The notes: generated from the sequence alone by a model not told the origin. Shown: positions 34,186-45,448, counted from the stretch's first letter. The stretch: DNA of 64,000 nucleotides from Aplectana chamaeleonis (GCA_029168955.1 JAPDOI010000154.1:62001-126000), one strand, 5' to 3'. Made by a program: numbers and translations.

Positions 34186-34380
34186 GTGATCGGAACGAAG
34201 TTCCGGTCTGCAGTTGCGGACAACCACTCTTGTTGTGGCACCAACACGAAGAGAATCGTGCTGGGACCCGAGGTTTCCAGCACTATTGCCCGAAGTCCCA
34301 GCGCGATTTGGATTACATCTCGTGTCGCAGCGGCGGGTGTCTGTAACTGCGGACCGGAATTTCACTTCGATAGACATCAC
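34186..34380. repeat. Foldback repeat, GAAGTTCCGGTCTGCAGTTG arms
   Basis: The left arm GAAGTTCCGGTCTGCAGTTG and the right-arm inverse of AACTGCGGACCGGAATTTC flank DNA with CGTGCTGGGACC. It is related to repeats near 5.3, 13.8 and 15.7 kb. The precise target duplication is not resolved. Confidence 0.55.
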
Positions 34381-34399
34381 TTCGTATTCAGAGATGGTT

Positions 34400-35053
34400 G
34401 GATGTAAGGATTCCCATGTGCGTCCTCAGTCAGGATCGACTACATCCTCGACTACTGCCACTTCCACTCTGCAAAGACGCGGGCAAGTAATGGTTTGTTT
34501 CACTTTTTCTCTCGTTTTATTACTTTTAGTATTTTGTATGTACTCGTGATACAGACAAAACTGGAAAAATAAGCTTCAGTTTAAGGAAATCAGAATAGTT
34601 GTTGTGTTCCGCCAGACCACTGCCGAATGATGGCCAAATTCGTTGGCCCGAAAAATTCGCCGTTTATTCCGAGCAGGGTCAAGCAACCCTTTGAACAAAG
34701 TGTATTCTTTGTTGCGACCCCCTCCACTCGTGAATGCACTAAAGAGCGCATTTCAAGCCTGTATCGTCCCGTTTACTTTTGCGACGTGCCAAACTGACTG
34801 TGACACGTACAATAGGAGCAGATTTTGTGAAATCGACCGGAAATCCGTTTGGTTAGAGGAAAACACGGTGTGGTTTGGCATACACATGGTTTTGACTCCA
34901 GTTTAACACAGTTTCGTAAGCGGTTTGCCTGACTCATGGAGGAACGCTCCTTCACAGTACTTGAAGCGCTCCTCTAGGCTAATATTCACCGCAAAGTCGA
35001 TACAGTAGTACAGATTTGAGGCATGTGCTTGAACTAACAAAAAGTTCTGAGAT
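34400..35053. other. Unassigned stretch
   Basis: No gene is recognised. An 87-codon frame at 34643-34906 has no family motif I know. It ends at the (TTC)n start of the next LINE. Confidence 0.3.
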
Positions 35054-35146
35054 GTCTTCTTCTTCTTCTTTGCAGCCACATAGAGGGTTTTGTCTTAGGC
35101 GGAGGGACTAGGCGACCAGTAGTGGATTCGTCCATAGGTCCATTGT

Positions 35147-35948
35147 CTCATGCACTGCAGGGGGCTAGCGCAGCTCTTCAGGGGGGCAACCCTACGGGCA
35201 CCGGCGCTTGCCCCCCCCAATCGGGGGGGCTACCTCCGAAGTGACAAGTTGGCATGATCAGAGCCCCCGTCACTGCCCTGAAGCCCCCTGTGACTGCCTT
35301 GAAGCCCCTGTCACTGCCCTGAAGCCCCTCTGTGACTGCCTTGAAGCCCCCTGTCACTGCCTTGAAGCCCTGTCACTGCCCTGAAGCTCCCCTTCACGGC
35401 CCCGGACAAGTGACGTCACCCCCCCCGGAAAGCGTCGCCGCTCTCCTCCAAAAATATCCCTTCGTGACAGGGACTTAAAGCGGCTCTCTATGAGGTGAGG
35501 CGCCTTTTATACCGGTTGAGCACGTGATAGATCACAGGAGAAGTCACGTCAAATCGGGACAAAATTTGTAGGTCGTTTACAATGGTCTAAGGGTAGGAAC
35601 GAAACCAATGTGAACTCGTTGCTCTCAACTTATAGATACCCTGATTGATTCTATAACAAGATCGACTCACTAGTTTTTGAAAAAGATTTAATTTACTTAT
35701 TTATGTGAATGACGATGCGTGCGTTTGGCCTACTATGCCTTCTCTGGCCTCTATTGTCGTAAACTACCATCTACGACTTCTTCCCATCTTTTCCCTCTCT
35801 TCCTCTCGGGGGGAGGGGGGGGGCAAGCGCCGGAGGAGAGCAGGGGCCTCCCCTGAAGCCCCCTCGGGGAGGCCTGCACTGTCCCCCCCCCAAGTCGAAA
35901 GCGGTCTCTTTTGTCCGGCGCTCGCGCCCCCCCCCCGCAGAGTCTGAG
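35147..35948. mobile_element. CTCA...TGAG element, copy A, 2-bp TSD GT
   Basis: An 802-bp element inserted in the LINE 3' region. The left end CTCATGCACTGCAGGGGGCT and right end GCAGAGTCTGAG are imperfect inverted repeats. GT occurs at 35145-35146 and 35949-35950, and the LINE reads on cleanly across it. Inside are a minisatellite (GTCACTGCCCTGAAGCCCC units, about 35270-35390), a CCTTTTATACCGG box near 35509, and AT-rich then GC-rich DNA. No transposase. Confidence 0.85.
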
Positions 35949-35951
35949 GTG

Positions 35952-37966
35952 GTCAGCGTGGTAGGTCTCTTCGGACAGTTGAATAGATGTGTGGTATCAT
36001 GGCCGATGGTACCGCAGTCTGGGCATACATCAGATTTGCTGCTGTCAGTCTTGCTGACATTAGACATTAGCGTTGTAGAGTGACCACAATGATGCAAGCG
36101 TGCATCTTGCCCTTCTCCCGAGTTGAGACTCTGAGGTGCAGACGGGGGGGGGGTATATCTCTTAGTATAGGATTTATGACCGCCTTCGCAAGATGACACC
36201 GTACGAACTTGGTGTGCTCCTCGCGCAAAAGACGGAGTCGTTCTTGCTGTGAGTCGTGCCATCTTTGCAAATTGACTTTGTTTGGAGCATCGGCGAATGG
36301 CTTTCTTATACTTCTCTCTCTCACGGGGTTTAGCACTCTCCACGACGGGTGATTTGGTTGCTTAATAATATTGATTCGTAATTGTTGGGCTTGGAGCTGA
36401 CAGTGCTCCTTCACTGGTAACAGACGGGTCTCAGCATGCAGGTGCTCGACTGGGGAACTCCTTGCACATCCGGTGGCGATACGAAGAGCTGCGTTTTGTA
36501 CTCGTTGCATCTTCCTCCAAGAGGATTCTGAGACGAGATGCTGCCATACCGGTGCGGCGTATTCCAGGGTGGGCGGAAGAATCGCCCTATACGTTGTAAG
36601 TATCGTTTCATTGCTGCTACCCCATGATGTGCCGCCCAAGGCCCTGAGAACATTAAGCTTAGCTTTAACGGCTGCCTGCTTTCGTTCAGTATTCTTATGG
36701 AACTTGAGCGACGGATCAAGCACAAGACCGAGCAGTTTTGTAAATAAAGCTGCTGGCAGACGGTTTTCATCCCACTTTACATCCGGATGAGCGCCGTGCT
36801 CGGATGGGTCCGTTGTGAGGACAGATACCGTTGACTTGAGATCTTTAGCATCTTCTCGTCGAAAAAGTTCTTCAGCGTGATCAGGTACTCCTTGATCTTG
36901 TTGGCAGCAACACCTACGTTCCGTTATCGACACATGATTTTTATGTCAGCGGCATACGCGACAACAGGGTTGAGCAGGCCGTTGTCCTGATTTTTGCCGA
37001 ATTTACGACCCCCCATTGAACAGAATTTTTAGAAATTTCAATTTTTTACGACCACGACTACGGGATGGAAAACGATTTAGCTTTTTTATGATGGGCAAAT
37101 TTTTTCTCATTTTACCTCACCAAGCAGTTTGAGGAAAAACAAAAGTTTTACGACCCCAACTTTGATTTTTTGAAAACTTCCAAAAACTCTACGACCCCCA
37201 CAAATCTCTTTCTTCAGAAGTTTTACGAACCCCCTCCCTCAATTTTCACCTTTTCCGGAAATTCGAAATTCCCAAAAATATTACGACCCCCGTTGTGCGG
37301 GATCACAACCGTGCTCAACCTTGCGCGACAGCCTTGATATCCTGTGGCGGTTCAGGCATATCCTCGATGTACAGACTGAATAAGGCTGGCGATAGGGCAC
37401 CGCCCTGCGGGACTCCAGCTGCGATAGGAATGTTCTTCGAGACGTGATTTTGAAACATAACTCGAGCTCGTCTTCCCTTGATGAATGCTGATATCCAGCG
37501 TTTCTGTCATGGCGGTATTGATGATTTCAGTAAGTTGCTTGACAGGACTCCATGGTTTACTGTATGAAATGCCTTTGTGAGATCTAAGGCAACAGCCACA
37601 GTTCTCTGTGGCTTCTCGGCATTGAACCCATCAATGGCAAAGCTAGTAATTTCCAGCAGAGCTATCGTGGTGGAATGCAGCTTTCTGAATCCGTGCTGAA
37701 ACACCTGGTTGTCATTATGCTCTGCAAGGTCCCTTACGATCAGTTTTTCGGCTACTCTAGCAAAAGAGGACAGCAAACTAATGCGGCGATATCCCTTGAC
37801 TGAAGCTTGGGGCTTGCCAGGCTTGGGCAGCGGCACGACGTTAGCTGTTTTCCAATTCTGCGGGATAGTGCACGACATGAACGAGGTGTTTATCAAGTCA
37901 GTGAGAAGCGGAAGGATTTAAGTTGGTAACTTCTTCAAGACCGCAGGGAATATTCCGTCAGGACCA
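35952..37966 (-). pseudogene. LINE reverse transcriptase half (3' part of the split element)
   Basis: Minus-strand blocks in order: GPDGIFPAVLKKLPT then a stop, RISLLSSFARVAEKL, VALDLTKAFHTVNHG, then the MITE at 36965-37323 within the region of the YADD box, then the thumb and zinc knuckle CPDCGTIGHD. The YADD box is damaged around the MITE. Compared with the copy at 32571-34091 there are frameshifts near 36100 and 36850. Confidence 0.85.
36965..37323. mobile_element. hAT-like MITE, CAGGGTTGAGCAGG family, in LINE
   Basis: 359 bp with ends CAGGGTTGAGCAGG and GTGCTCAACCTTG. Flanking 8-mers CGCGACAA (36957-36964) and CGCGACAG (37324-37331) differ at one position. The interior repeats TACGACCCC phrases in both strands. 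Same family as 47989-48118. Confidence 0.85.
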
Positions 37967-38989
37967 ACGACGTTCGGTACAGAGCTTTGGGGGTTTTAAG
38001 GGCTCATTCTTGTTCTAACACGAAATCATTAACATGTTTGGTCAGCTCAGTGTCTGCAGCAATACTAGATAACAATGTTCCGAAGAGTCGTTGTAAGGTG
38101 TTCCATACTCGTCAGCGCCAGTGCGCTACGCTCTTGCGGAGACTATAAAAACGCCAGCGGGGACGCCATGGCGGAGCGGAAAAAAAAGGACCTCAACTTT
38201 TCCAAACACGCGATTTCAGTGCACGAGTCCATCACCATGGTAGCAAAGGATAATACTGGAATGAAATATTATGAAACGCAATGAAATTGGTGGCGTATTA
38301 GCAAACTACTGCGGAGCGGGCGTTAGATGCGCGCCGCGTGGGCGTGTCGTCACGCCATTCATACTCCAACGCCACGCCTGTGCATAACGCGCTGGTGTTG
38401 AGGAGTATGAATAGCGCCCAAACAGCAATGATTCTGATTGTGTCGAAGTTGAATCAAGTCGAATTTGTATGATCAAAAAGTGTACCAATCATGGTATTTT
38501 CGTTGAAGAAATCGGCGAAATTTCACTCATTTTCGCGTCGCCAAAACTGAAATTCGTCGCGTCGTTAAGTGTGTAGTGCTTCATGATATTGTGTGCCGTA
38601 TTATGACGGTAGCGTTTCACAGGAAGCGCACATTATAAGATGTGGAAAGCGATGAACGAGGGCAGCGTCGTGGAAAATAAGCAATGCTCCGTCAACTGCG
38701 TGTGCGCTTTTTGGGAAGTGGCCTTCCTTTCGGCGTTTCCTTTTTGGGAAGTGGCGTGAGTGTGCGCAGTCTTCGAAGGTGATTAGCGTAACTTCGGAAG
38801 CGTGCGCCGCTTCATTGGGATCGGTATAGCGCATCGTTGGGGGCGAGCGCGCTTTGGGAAAAGTGCATAGCTCTCAACAGGAAAATTACTGCGCAAATGA
38901 GTAGCGAAAGCGAGAAGCGCTTTGTTCGGAGCGTGCTCAGTCTTGGAAAGTGAGTAGCACTTCTCAGGGAAATCGGGGGACACTCCGCG

Positions 38990-39337
38990 CAGGGTCAAGC
39001 GGGGTTGCGCAATTTCGCAACGGGGGGTCGCAAAAATTTGGGTCCGAAAATGAATGTTATGGGGATCGCAAAAATTTCGGTTCAAAAATGAGAATTTCGT
39101 TGATATCCCGTAAATTCTCGATTACTTTTGTTCCCCAAGGGAAGGATCGTAGCATTCGGTTTTAGACGCTTGGGCTCGACTACTGAACGGAATTTCGGCG
39201 TCTGACTTTATCAGTAATCAACTATAAACTGCCCGGCCTCAGGAAGGGGGGATCGCAAAAATTTTGGATTTCGAAAAAAAATTCGACGGGGGGTCGCTCC
39301 GATTTCGAAAAATTCCGCAACGCTCCCTTTGACCCTG
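38990..39337. mobile_element. hAT-like MITE, CAGGGTCAAGCGG family, perfect TSD
   Basis: 348 bp with ends CAGGGTCAAGCGGGG and TTTGACCCTG and a perfect 8-bp duplication ACTCCGCG at 38982-38989 and 39338-39345. The interior has repeated GGGGGTCGCAAAAATTTTGG phrases. It is a reference copy for decayed relatives at 43641, 50886, 57867, 60914 and 62267. Confidence 0.9.
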
Positions 39338-39499
39338 ACTCCGCGTAAGACTCCCGATAGGAGGAAAAACACAGAAATACGCGGAGTCATACGATAAAGG
39401 GCAGCGGGACTACAGCATCGCGACTCTCGTGATGACGTCACAATCACGGCTGGGACACTACCTAAATGCCTAGCGGGAGACCCCAACGAGCAGCCCACG

Positions 39500-39860
39500 T
39501 CATTGACTTCACAGGTTATTCATTTTAATACTCACCACAAGCATGTCGCCCTGGGTTGTCGCGGTCCCGCGGCGGAGAAGGACCTCGCCTGGGTCCACGA
39601 CAAGGACGTAATCTTCGCCGCGGTCTGCGGTGAGGAATCACCCTACCCGCGGATCGCGGCAAAAATCACCCCTCCCTCCCTCCCCGCCGAAAGGATACCC
39701 CTATCCCCCAGCGGTCAAAAATATGCTGGCCTCCGGAGAGTGACTCGAAGTCACCTTCCAGGGTCGGCATCAGAATGCCGAGTGAGGACTCGAGTGAGAA
39801 GAGACGCCTTTTATACCGGCTGTGTACGCGATAAGCACGTCACAACGTGATCACGTGTTG
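39500..39860. repeat. GC-rich module with palindrome and TATA-like box
   Basis: The palindrome GTGACTCGAAGTCAC near 39748 is followed by CTTCCAGGG, a GCCGAGTG element, and CGCCTTTTATACCGG near 39806. The arrangement parallels 41265-41410 (inverted), 35430-35530 and 4420-4490. A Pol II-type promoter carried by repeats is one possibility, with no direct proof. Confidence 0.45.
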
Positions 39861-40544
39861 ATAACCACCATATCAAGCTACGCTGTGATGCTTATCACAG
39901 TGTTAAGACTTGTCATCGTGTTCAGACAAGAATGAGCCGTTTGAATCCCCAAAGCTGTATACCGTCCCTCAGGACCAAGCGCTTTGGAGTTCCGCATATC
40001 CTTTATAACCTTCTCAACTTCAGTCGTACTGAACGCTTCGGCCGTGCTCATAATCGGGAGGTGGCACAGCTCTCGTACATTCACTCTATCCTGCGGACCA
40101 CGCTTTGCCCTGGCGATGAAAAAACTTTTCCCGAGCGCATAAGCGGCTTCCTTTCCTGATTTGAATACGCCGCTGTCGAATTCTATTGTGGAGACGGTGG
40201 CAGGCAAGCTCTTACCCGAGCGCTTCCGTAAAACCTTCCAAGTAGCTGCACTGTCCTTCTTGAAATCCAACTGCCCGGTGAACTTTTCCCACTCTTCTTT
40301 CCCCTGTGCCTGTCCAGGTCTTTTCTGATCTCATCGTCAAGTTCAGCAACGACGGGGTCCAGATGGTTGACCGCTCTCCTGGCATCGCTTGCCTTGATCT
40401 TATAGAGGATCTCCCTTTGACATTTGGATAAAACGTCCTGACGCGGCCGACAGGAATAGCCGCTTTCATGGCTCTGCGGATTGCGTCAGATAAATGGCCC
40501 TCTTTCTGTTGCACGCTTCCATTCCACGGGTAATCTGCCATTAA

Positions 40545-40830
40545 GGGGTATGGTATACTTTGGCGCTGTAATGAGCGACAGGTATGCAATCTAACACAAA
40601 TCGCGGTGGGACCCGCAAGCAACGACAACGGCCGTCGTAGGAACAGATCTCGCGTGTGGGTCGCAACGACGTGTTGCGGAGGGCTGACATACTGCAAATG
40701 TGCCATAGCCTGTCGCTACCACTGTCGCTGTGCAGTGCATTGCGACAGCGACAGATTTAAAGGGCGGGAGGCGGTCGCTGTCGCTGTGCAGAGCTGCGCG
40801 ACCGTTTGTCGCAAAAGTATGCCATACCCC
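40545..40830. mobile_element. Tourist/Harbinger-like MITE, GGGGTATGG family, in LINE
   Basis: A 286-bp element with ends GGGGTATGGTATACTTTGGC and the inverse of GGGGTATGGCATACTTTTGC, flanked by TAA at 40542-40544 and 40831-40833. It interrupts the pre-RT region of the LINE. Reference copy for the 19.6-20.8 kb cluster. Confidence 0.85.
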
Positions 40831-40990
40831 TAAGTGAAGTGCAACCTCACTGAACAGGCGACAGTCTGCTCGGCCTAAATTAAGATAAGAACGTTGACGA
40901 ACACCAGAATAGGGAGCGAGAGAATTGGAGAGATCGATATGGATGAAGACAGGAACTTGGTCACTTGACAGAGTTGTTGCGGTGGACCAT

Positions 40991-41707
40991 CTCAGACTCT
41001 GCGGGGTGGGGGGCAAGCGCCGGACAATAGAGCCCGTTTTCAACTTGGGGGAGCAACAGCGCAGGCCTCCCCCGAGGGGGGCTTCAGGGGAGGCCCCTGC
41101 TCTCCTCCGGCGCTTGCCCTCCCCCGAGAGGAAGAAAGGGAAACGATGGGAAGAAGTCGTAGAAGGTAGTTTACGACAATGGAGGCCAGAGAAGGCATAG
41201 TAGGCCAAGCGCACGCGATTCACGTCGAGTTTTGTCCCGATTTGACGTGATTTCTCCTGTGATCTATCACGTGCTCGACCGGTATAAGAGGCGCCTCAAC
41301 TCATGGAGAGCCGCATTCGGCCCAACATGGCCGGCCCTGGACGGCGACTTCGAGTCACTGTCAGAAAGGGATACTTTTGGAGGGAAGCGGAGACGCTTTC
41401 CGGGGGGAGGGTGACGTCACTGCTCCGGTGTCGTGACGTCACTGCTCTGGGGCAGTGACTGGGGGGGGGGGCTTCAAGGCAGTGACAATGGGGCTTCAAG
41501 ACAGTGACAGGGGGTTTCAAGGCAGTGACAGGGGGGCTTTAGGGCAGTTACAGGGGGGCTTCAGGGCAGTGACGGGGGGGGGGCTCCGATCAAGCCAAAT
41601 TGTCACTCCGGCGGTAGCCCCCCCCCCCCCGATTGGGGGGGGGCAAGCGCCGGTGCCCGGAGGGTTGCCTTCCTGAAGAGCTGCGCTAGCCCCCTCCAGT
41701 GTATGAG
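40991..41707. mobile_element. CTCA...TGAG element, copy B, 2-bp TSD AT
   Basis: A 717-bp element in the endonuclease region of the LINE, in the opposite orientation to copy A. It begins CTCAGACTCTGCGGGG, ends CAGTGTATGAG, and is flanked by AT at 40989-40990 and 41708-41709. Removing it restores an endonuclease frame reading NSCLWSTATTLSSDQ on the minus strand. A tandem of GGGGCTTCAAGGCAGTGACA-like units lies at 41460-41580 and a poly-G run at 41461. Confidence 0.9.
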
Positions 41708-42693
41708 ATAAGCAAGAGTTAGAGAAGTTGGATGCGACTAGAGAAATGTCTGGGCTAGAAGATCGACCGTTGGCAGGGAGACGAGTGGGCTGATCATCGT
41801 TTAGGATGACCAGGTCGCACTCCTCTGCCCATTCTTCGACGTCATTTCCTCTTGCATCAGAACCAAGAAACGAGCAAAAAGTGTGAGCGTCGAAATGGCC
41901 CACGAAATCAACCGTAGATGAGAGGGAGCAGTCGTAAAGCTGCTTAAGAAGTGGAATAGGATTGTAAGATGAGGGACATGAGGCGGTAGGCGGGATATAT
42001 ATGTTGAAAAGTGAAAGTGGTGTCTTGATAGGTAGATCAATTGAAAGGTACTCGAGAGTACCGTCTGTGGGGGTGTTGGGTATGATGTGTGAGGGAAGAG
42101 AAGATAGAACGAAAGTAGAAACTCTTTCGCCGAGAGATGACCTTTGAGCATTGCAAGAAGTATAGCCTGGGATATTGGGATGAGGATAGGTAGGGGGATG
42201 GAGAGAGTTTGGTTTCTTGAAACATGATGACGTCTGGATGGTAAGTACGTGCGAAGAGAGAGAGCGTTCAGAAAACTTGGCACGAAGGCCGTTTAGATTG
42301 ATATGCACAATGGAAAGGGGGCGATTTGCGATAGAGGAATCTGAGATGGAAGGTGAGGAGCATAATACACAACGAAAAGATGAGATATGATGCCTCACAG
42401 AGCTGAGACCCGAACAGAAGAGATGCACCCACCTTTGGCATCCGAAGCACAGGACGCTGGTATGTCTCCAGTTAACATCCTTGCCGCACGTGGCGCATAG
42501 GGTACTTCTGAGCGGGTCCTGGATTCCTCTCCACGCCGGCCCTTTGCAGGAGAATCCGAAGGAGAGACGCGGCCGGCCAGCACCTCTCCCATGACAAAAA
42601 CCCTCCTTGAGGAGGAGATGACTTCGGTTTGCACGGAGGCGATCTTCTTTCCCCCACACTGCCACGGCACGAACGTACGACATCTCGGCAGCG

Positions 42694-43260
42694 TGATAAG
42701 GTGCATTCAAACAAACCTAATTAATCAAAAGAAGCGTTAAACAAGAGAGCAAAGGATCTCTCGAGAAAGAGGAGAATCTGACAAACACGTGAACATCAAT
42801 AGGTTCGATTTTAAATGTGATTCAAGGACCTTGAATCTCTTCCCGGTTTTACCCTGAATTTCAAGGTCCTTAAATCACATTAAGTATAAAACTTTTACTT
42901 ATCAGGATGTTAGCCGCCTTCTCCTCTTTCTTCTAATACTCTTATTTCTCATGTTTAATGCTGTTTTTATACAGCTAAGTTAATTTTGATCCTTATCGGG
43001 TCCGAAAATTCACCCCGCGACAAATTACTTTATTCACATTAAATTTCTTTAATGGAGGCATTGAGAGTACCCTACCTCTGACTTCTTCCATTTACCCCAG
43101 TTTGAATTGTTTTTCCCCTTCCCGTTCTGTCATAAAATACACTTTTTAATTAATATAGCGTGCGTGTTCACTCCAGTACGCGCTGTGTAGCTGCGGACAA
43201 GCACCATATCGCACGGGCAGAACCTGGATATCCATCAATAGTTTGAATTTTGTAAGAGTG
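42694..43260. repeat. Block duplicated at 56991-57520
   Basis: The block from TGATAAGGTGCATTCAAAC onward reappears at about 57 kb with high identity. It contains an inverted repeat: AAATGTGATT plus AAGGACCTTGAA at 42812 pairs with TTCAAGGTCCTTAAATCACA at about 42858. At 57 kb the block is the right part of a foldback with arms of about 230 bp. Here the LINE adjoins it on the left. Confidence 0.8.
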
Positions 43261-43299
43261 AGTCTCGAAAGGCGGAGAAGGAGATATGAAAAATCAGAA

Positions 43300-43640
43300 G
43301 AAAAGCGTGCATTATTTTTTCCAAAAGTTCAACAGACTAGCACTTCGATTTTTTTGGGTGTTCAGTTTAAGCATCCCCTTTACCCTCTCCGCAACGTCCA
43401 GTATGCACCCCCTGAGGGTAACCGGGACGCATGCCCAGCCCTGGTTTGAGCAGCGTTGAACAGGCCGCTGGGCCAATTTTCGGTGAAGCTACGACCCCCC
43501 GGTGGACCACAATTTCGGAGAAATGTGAGAAATATGGTCCCGCCCTCGACAGATTGACATCATTTGTATTCAGAACACTGAATAACGCCTGAATGGGAGT
43601 TTTGACTGGAATCTGATCCACTCCCCTGAAAATCGAATAC
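43300..43640. repeat. Second duplicated block (matches 57523-57866)
   Basis: Shared sequence runs from GTGCATTATTTTTTCC through a CCAGCCCTGGTTTGAGCAG segment and a GACCCCCCGGTGGACC segment. Part of it is hAT-like CAGGG/TTGAGCAG sequence. At 57 kb about 70 bp present here before this block are missing. Confidence 0.7.
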
Positions 43641-43976
43641 TAGGGTCAAGCAAGATTGCAAAATCTCGCAAAGGTAGATGGCGGGGGGGGGTCGCAAAAA
43701 TTTTGGTTTAAAAATGAAAATTTAGTGAAGATATCTTGAAAATTCCAGGTCATCGAAGGGAAGGATCGCAGCTTTGCATAGGTTTTAGACTCTTGAGCTC
43801 GACTACTGAACGAATTCTCGGCTCCTGACAGTTTTAGTATTGAAATGTAAACTGCTCAGAAATTGCGCTCCAGGGGGGTCGGAAAAATTTAGGATTTTGG
43901 AAAAAAAAGACTGTTGATGGTGAGGGGGGGTCGCTTCAATTCTGTTGAAAATTTACCCAACGCCCGCTTGACCCTG
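43641..43976. mobile_element. hAT-like MITE, (T/C)AGGGTCAAGC family
   Basis: Ends TAGGGTCAAGCAAG and CGCTTGACCCTG with 8-bp flanks TCGAATAC and CCGAATAC, one mismatch. The interior matches the family of 38990-39337. Confidence 0.8.
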
Positions 43977-44046
43977 CCGAATACCCACTGTAACGTAGAA
44001 TTTCATGACGGCGGCTGCAGACAAAGCTATTCTAGCGCTGCGATCC

Positions 44047-44321
44047 TACTATACTTTTTTTATCTTGAATTGCACAAAACACGGTCCGCCAATAGTTCTC
44101 TAATTAGCCTGCTAGTACCGTAGTGTTCGTCCATGACGCGTTCTAGGCAGACCCCGGTGTGCAGAGCAATCGATTCGTCAATGCCGTCACTCGGCCACCC
44201 ACCCTGCCACCCGGGTCTGCCGAGAACGCGTCGTGGACGTACACTACGGTACTAGCGGGCCAATTAGATGACTATTGGCGGACCGTGTTTTGTGCAAATA
44301 AAGATGAATAGTGTATACCAG
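44047..44321. mobile_element. Large foldback (palindromic) element
   Basis: Arms of about 110 bp pair almost perfectly. GCACAAAACACGGTCCGCC near 44075 matches in inverse near 44296, and GCTAGTACCGTAGTG matches its inverse near 44262. A loop of about 50 bp separates them. Non-coding. The target duplication is not resolved. Confidence 0.75.
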
Positions 44322-44979
44322 AGGACGACTCTTACTACCTCATTTTAGCTTACCAAGTAGTTTGGGCAAAATCACTTTTCTCCAGAAAATTTCACCAGCC
44401 CCCCACCCCACCTCAGTTTTCTTTTTTCATCAAAATTCTTCCAAAATTTCACGATTCCCGTTGCGCCGATTCGCAACGCTGCTCAACCCTGGGTATGTGC
44501 TAACCCGTTCTCAAAACCTCTGCCGCTCAGATTCTGCAGCTTTTTAGGTGTAATAACTCTTTGCAAGAGACTTCCAGCGATTTAAGATTTATCGTTGTGG
44601 TCAGCGTGTAATTCTCTCTTAGACGAAGAGGAAAATTTTTAAAAAAATCTTGCCGGAGTTCAGCGCGCCCTGCGAAGCTAGGATTCTACCACTCTCTACA
44701 TTTTCACAGTGGCTTTTTTCAACTCCCGATGCTCCCCTACAGCGTCACTCGAATTTTATTCTCCTTGCGTATTTGGGCGTGCGCCGTCAGTTCCGCCAAA
44801 CCCTGGCAAATTTGCCTGCAGCCGAAAATCCTGAGACTCTTGGTCAAAAAGATCGAGTATACAATGTCATACTTCAGAGGTTGAGAAATGTTTCGAGACT
44901 AGGTGAAGACCGCGACGCGTGCACGCGCAGCGGCAAACTGCACGCATTCTATCCGAGATATATCTACCGAATCCTTCAG
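44322..44979. other. Stretch before the first supported host exon
   Basis: A hAT-like right end (GCTCAACCCTG near 44490) occurs here. From 44613 a frame stays open to 45144. Its 5' part could be an earlier exon after a ctctcttag acceptor at 44612, but there is no family similarity to support this. It is treated as intron or upstream DNA. Confidence 0.3.
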
Positions 44980-45078
44980 GGTGCAAGTCGGCCGATCAAA
45001 CAGGAAGAGCTCGACTTTGACGAGCAGTGTCGGCTCAATGTTGTTCGAACTTCCGGAAACATTCAGGAAAGCTCTGAT
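44980..45078 (+). CDS. Candidate exon with SUMO-type motif, module 1
   Basis: A 99-base candidate exon (33 codons, phase 0 at both ends) lies between the acceptor atccttcag and the donor gtaagt. It encodes RPIKQEELDFDEQ, in which I-K-Q-E fits the SUMO consensus (hydrophobic-Lys-x-Glu), followed by an acid patch as in negatively charged SUMO motifs. It begins with Gly, as module 3 does. The reading frame upstream is also open, so the acceptor rests on similarity to the exon at 54311. I do not recognise the parent gene. Function as a SUMO acceptor is inference. Confidence 0.55.
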
Positions 45079-45448
45079 GTAAGTCTGTATGCAAAATTTA
45101 CTGCTGTTTTTCCTGAAAGTAACCGCCTAGATGTTGGACTGTGAACAGAAAATCGGTGTTCGTCTTCTCCAGCGCCTTGCATTATCTTCGAGGTGCCTAC
45201 CCTCCATTAAACGTCGTAATTCACATTATTCGAGGCGCGAGCGGTGCGCGCGATGCCTCGGCCTCCGTCTTCTCTCCGCTCTCTCACTGTCTATAACCTC
45301 CGCTCCACGCCAGCACGCGTAGGAACCATGTGAATTTCACCGTTTTATAGACTGTAATTGACATTTTCCACTTTGTGAAATATTAATAGAGATATCTTGA
45401 TTGAATTGATTGGAAGCGGCTTGGTGACGGCCTGTTTGCGCCGTAATT

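Larger units (their letters stand above)
37968..39968. mobile_element. Long-TIR element with 10-bp TSD inside the LINE
   Basis: A 2,001-bp insertion flanked by TCAGGACCAA at 37958-37967 and 39969-39978. TIRs of about 50 bp share AGCTTTGGGG, GGCTCATTCTTGT and AACACGA with small gaps. A 10-bp duplication is compatible with a Mutator-like element. It contains a hAT-like MITE (38990) and a GC-rich module (39500-39860). No transposase frame is recognised. Confidence 0.75.
35054..42693 (-). mobile_element. Near-full-length CR1/Jockey-group LINE split by five insertions
   Basis: Read on the minus strand from 42693 to 35054, one element can be followed: N-terminal zinc finger and endonuclease, pre-RT linker, reverse transcriptase, C-terminal knuckle and (GAA)n tail. 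It is interrupted at 40991-41707 (CTCA element), 40545-40830 (Harbinger-like MITE), 37968-39968 (long-TIR element), 36965-37323 (hAT-like MITE) and 35147-35948 (CTCA element). At each junction the LINE sequence resumes where it stopped, with a target duplication. Substitutions, including a stop just after the KKLPT motif near 37920, show it is dead. Confidence 0.85.
39979..42693 (-). pseudogene. LINE zinc finger, endonuclease and pre-RT half
   Basis: From the 5' end on the minus strand there is a PHD-like zinc motif (CATCGK...CFGC...WVHLFC...FRCVLC), then an APE-like endonuclease beginning VHINLNGLRAK, with FNIYIPP, DFVGHFDAH, a late DISLVASN, and after the copy B insertion WSTATTLSSDQ. The usual catalytic QE after the first block reads FKKPN, so activity is unlikely. 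The linker then runs through SVQQKEGHLSDAIRRAM and FKKDSAATWKVL to NSKALGPEG, where the long-TIR insertion cuts it. The likely start is within a few codons of 42665. Confidence 0.85.

Noticed and set aside
44613..44979. Upstream extension of the open frame before module 1
   Set aside because: The module similarity starts exactly at an AG in a ccttcag context, and the upstream part has no counterpart in the other modules.
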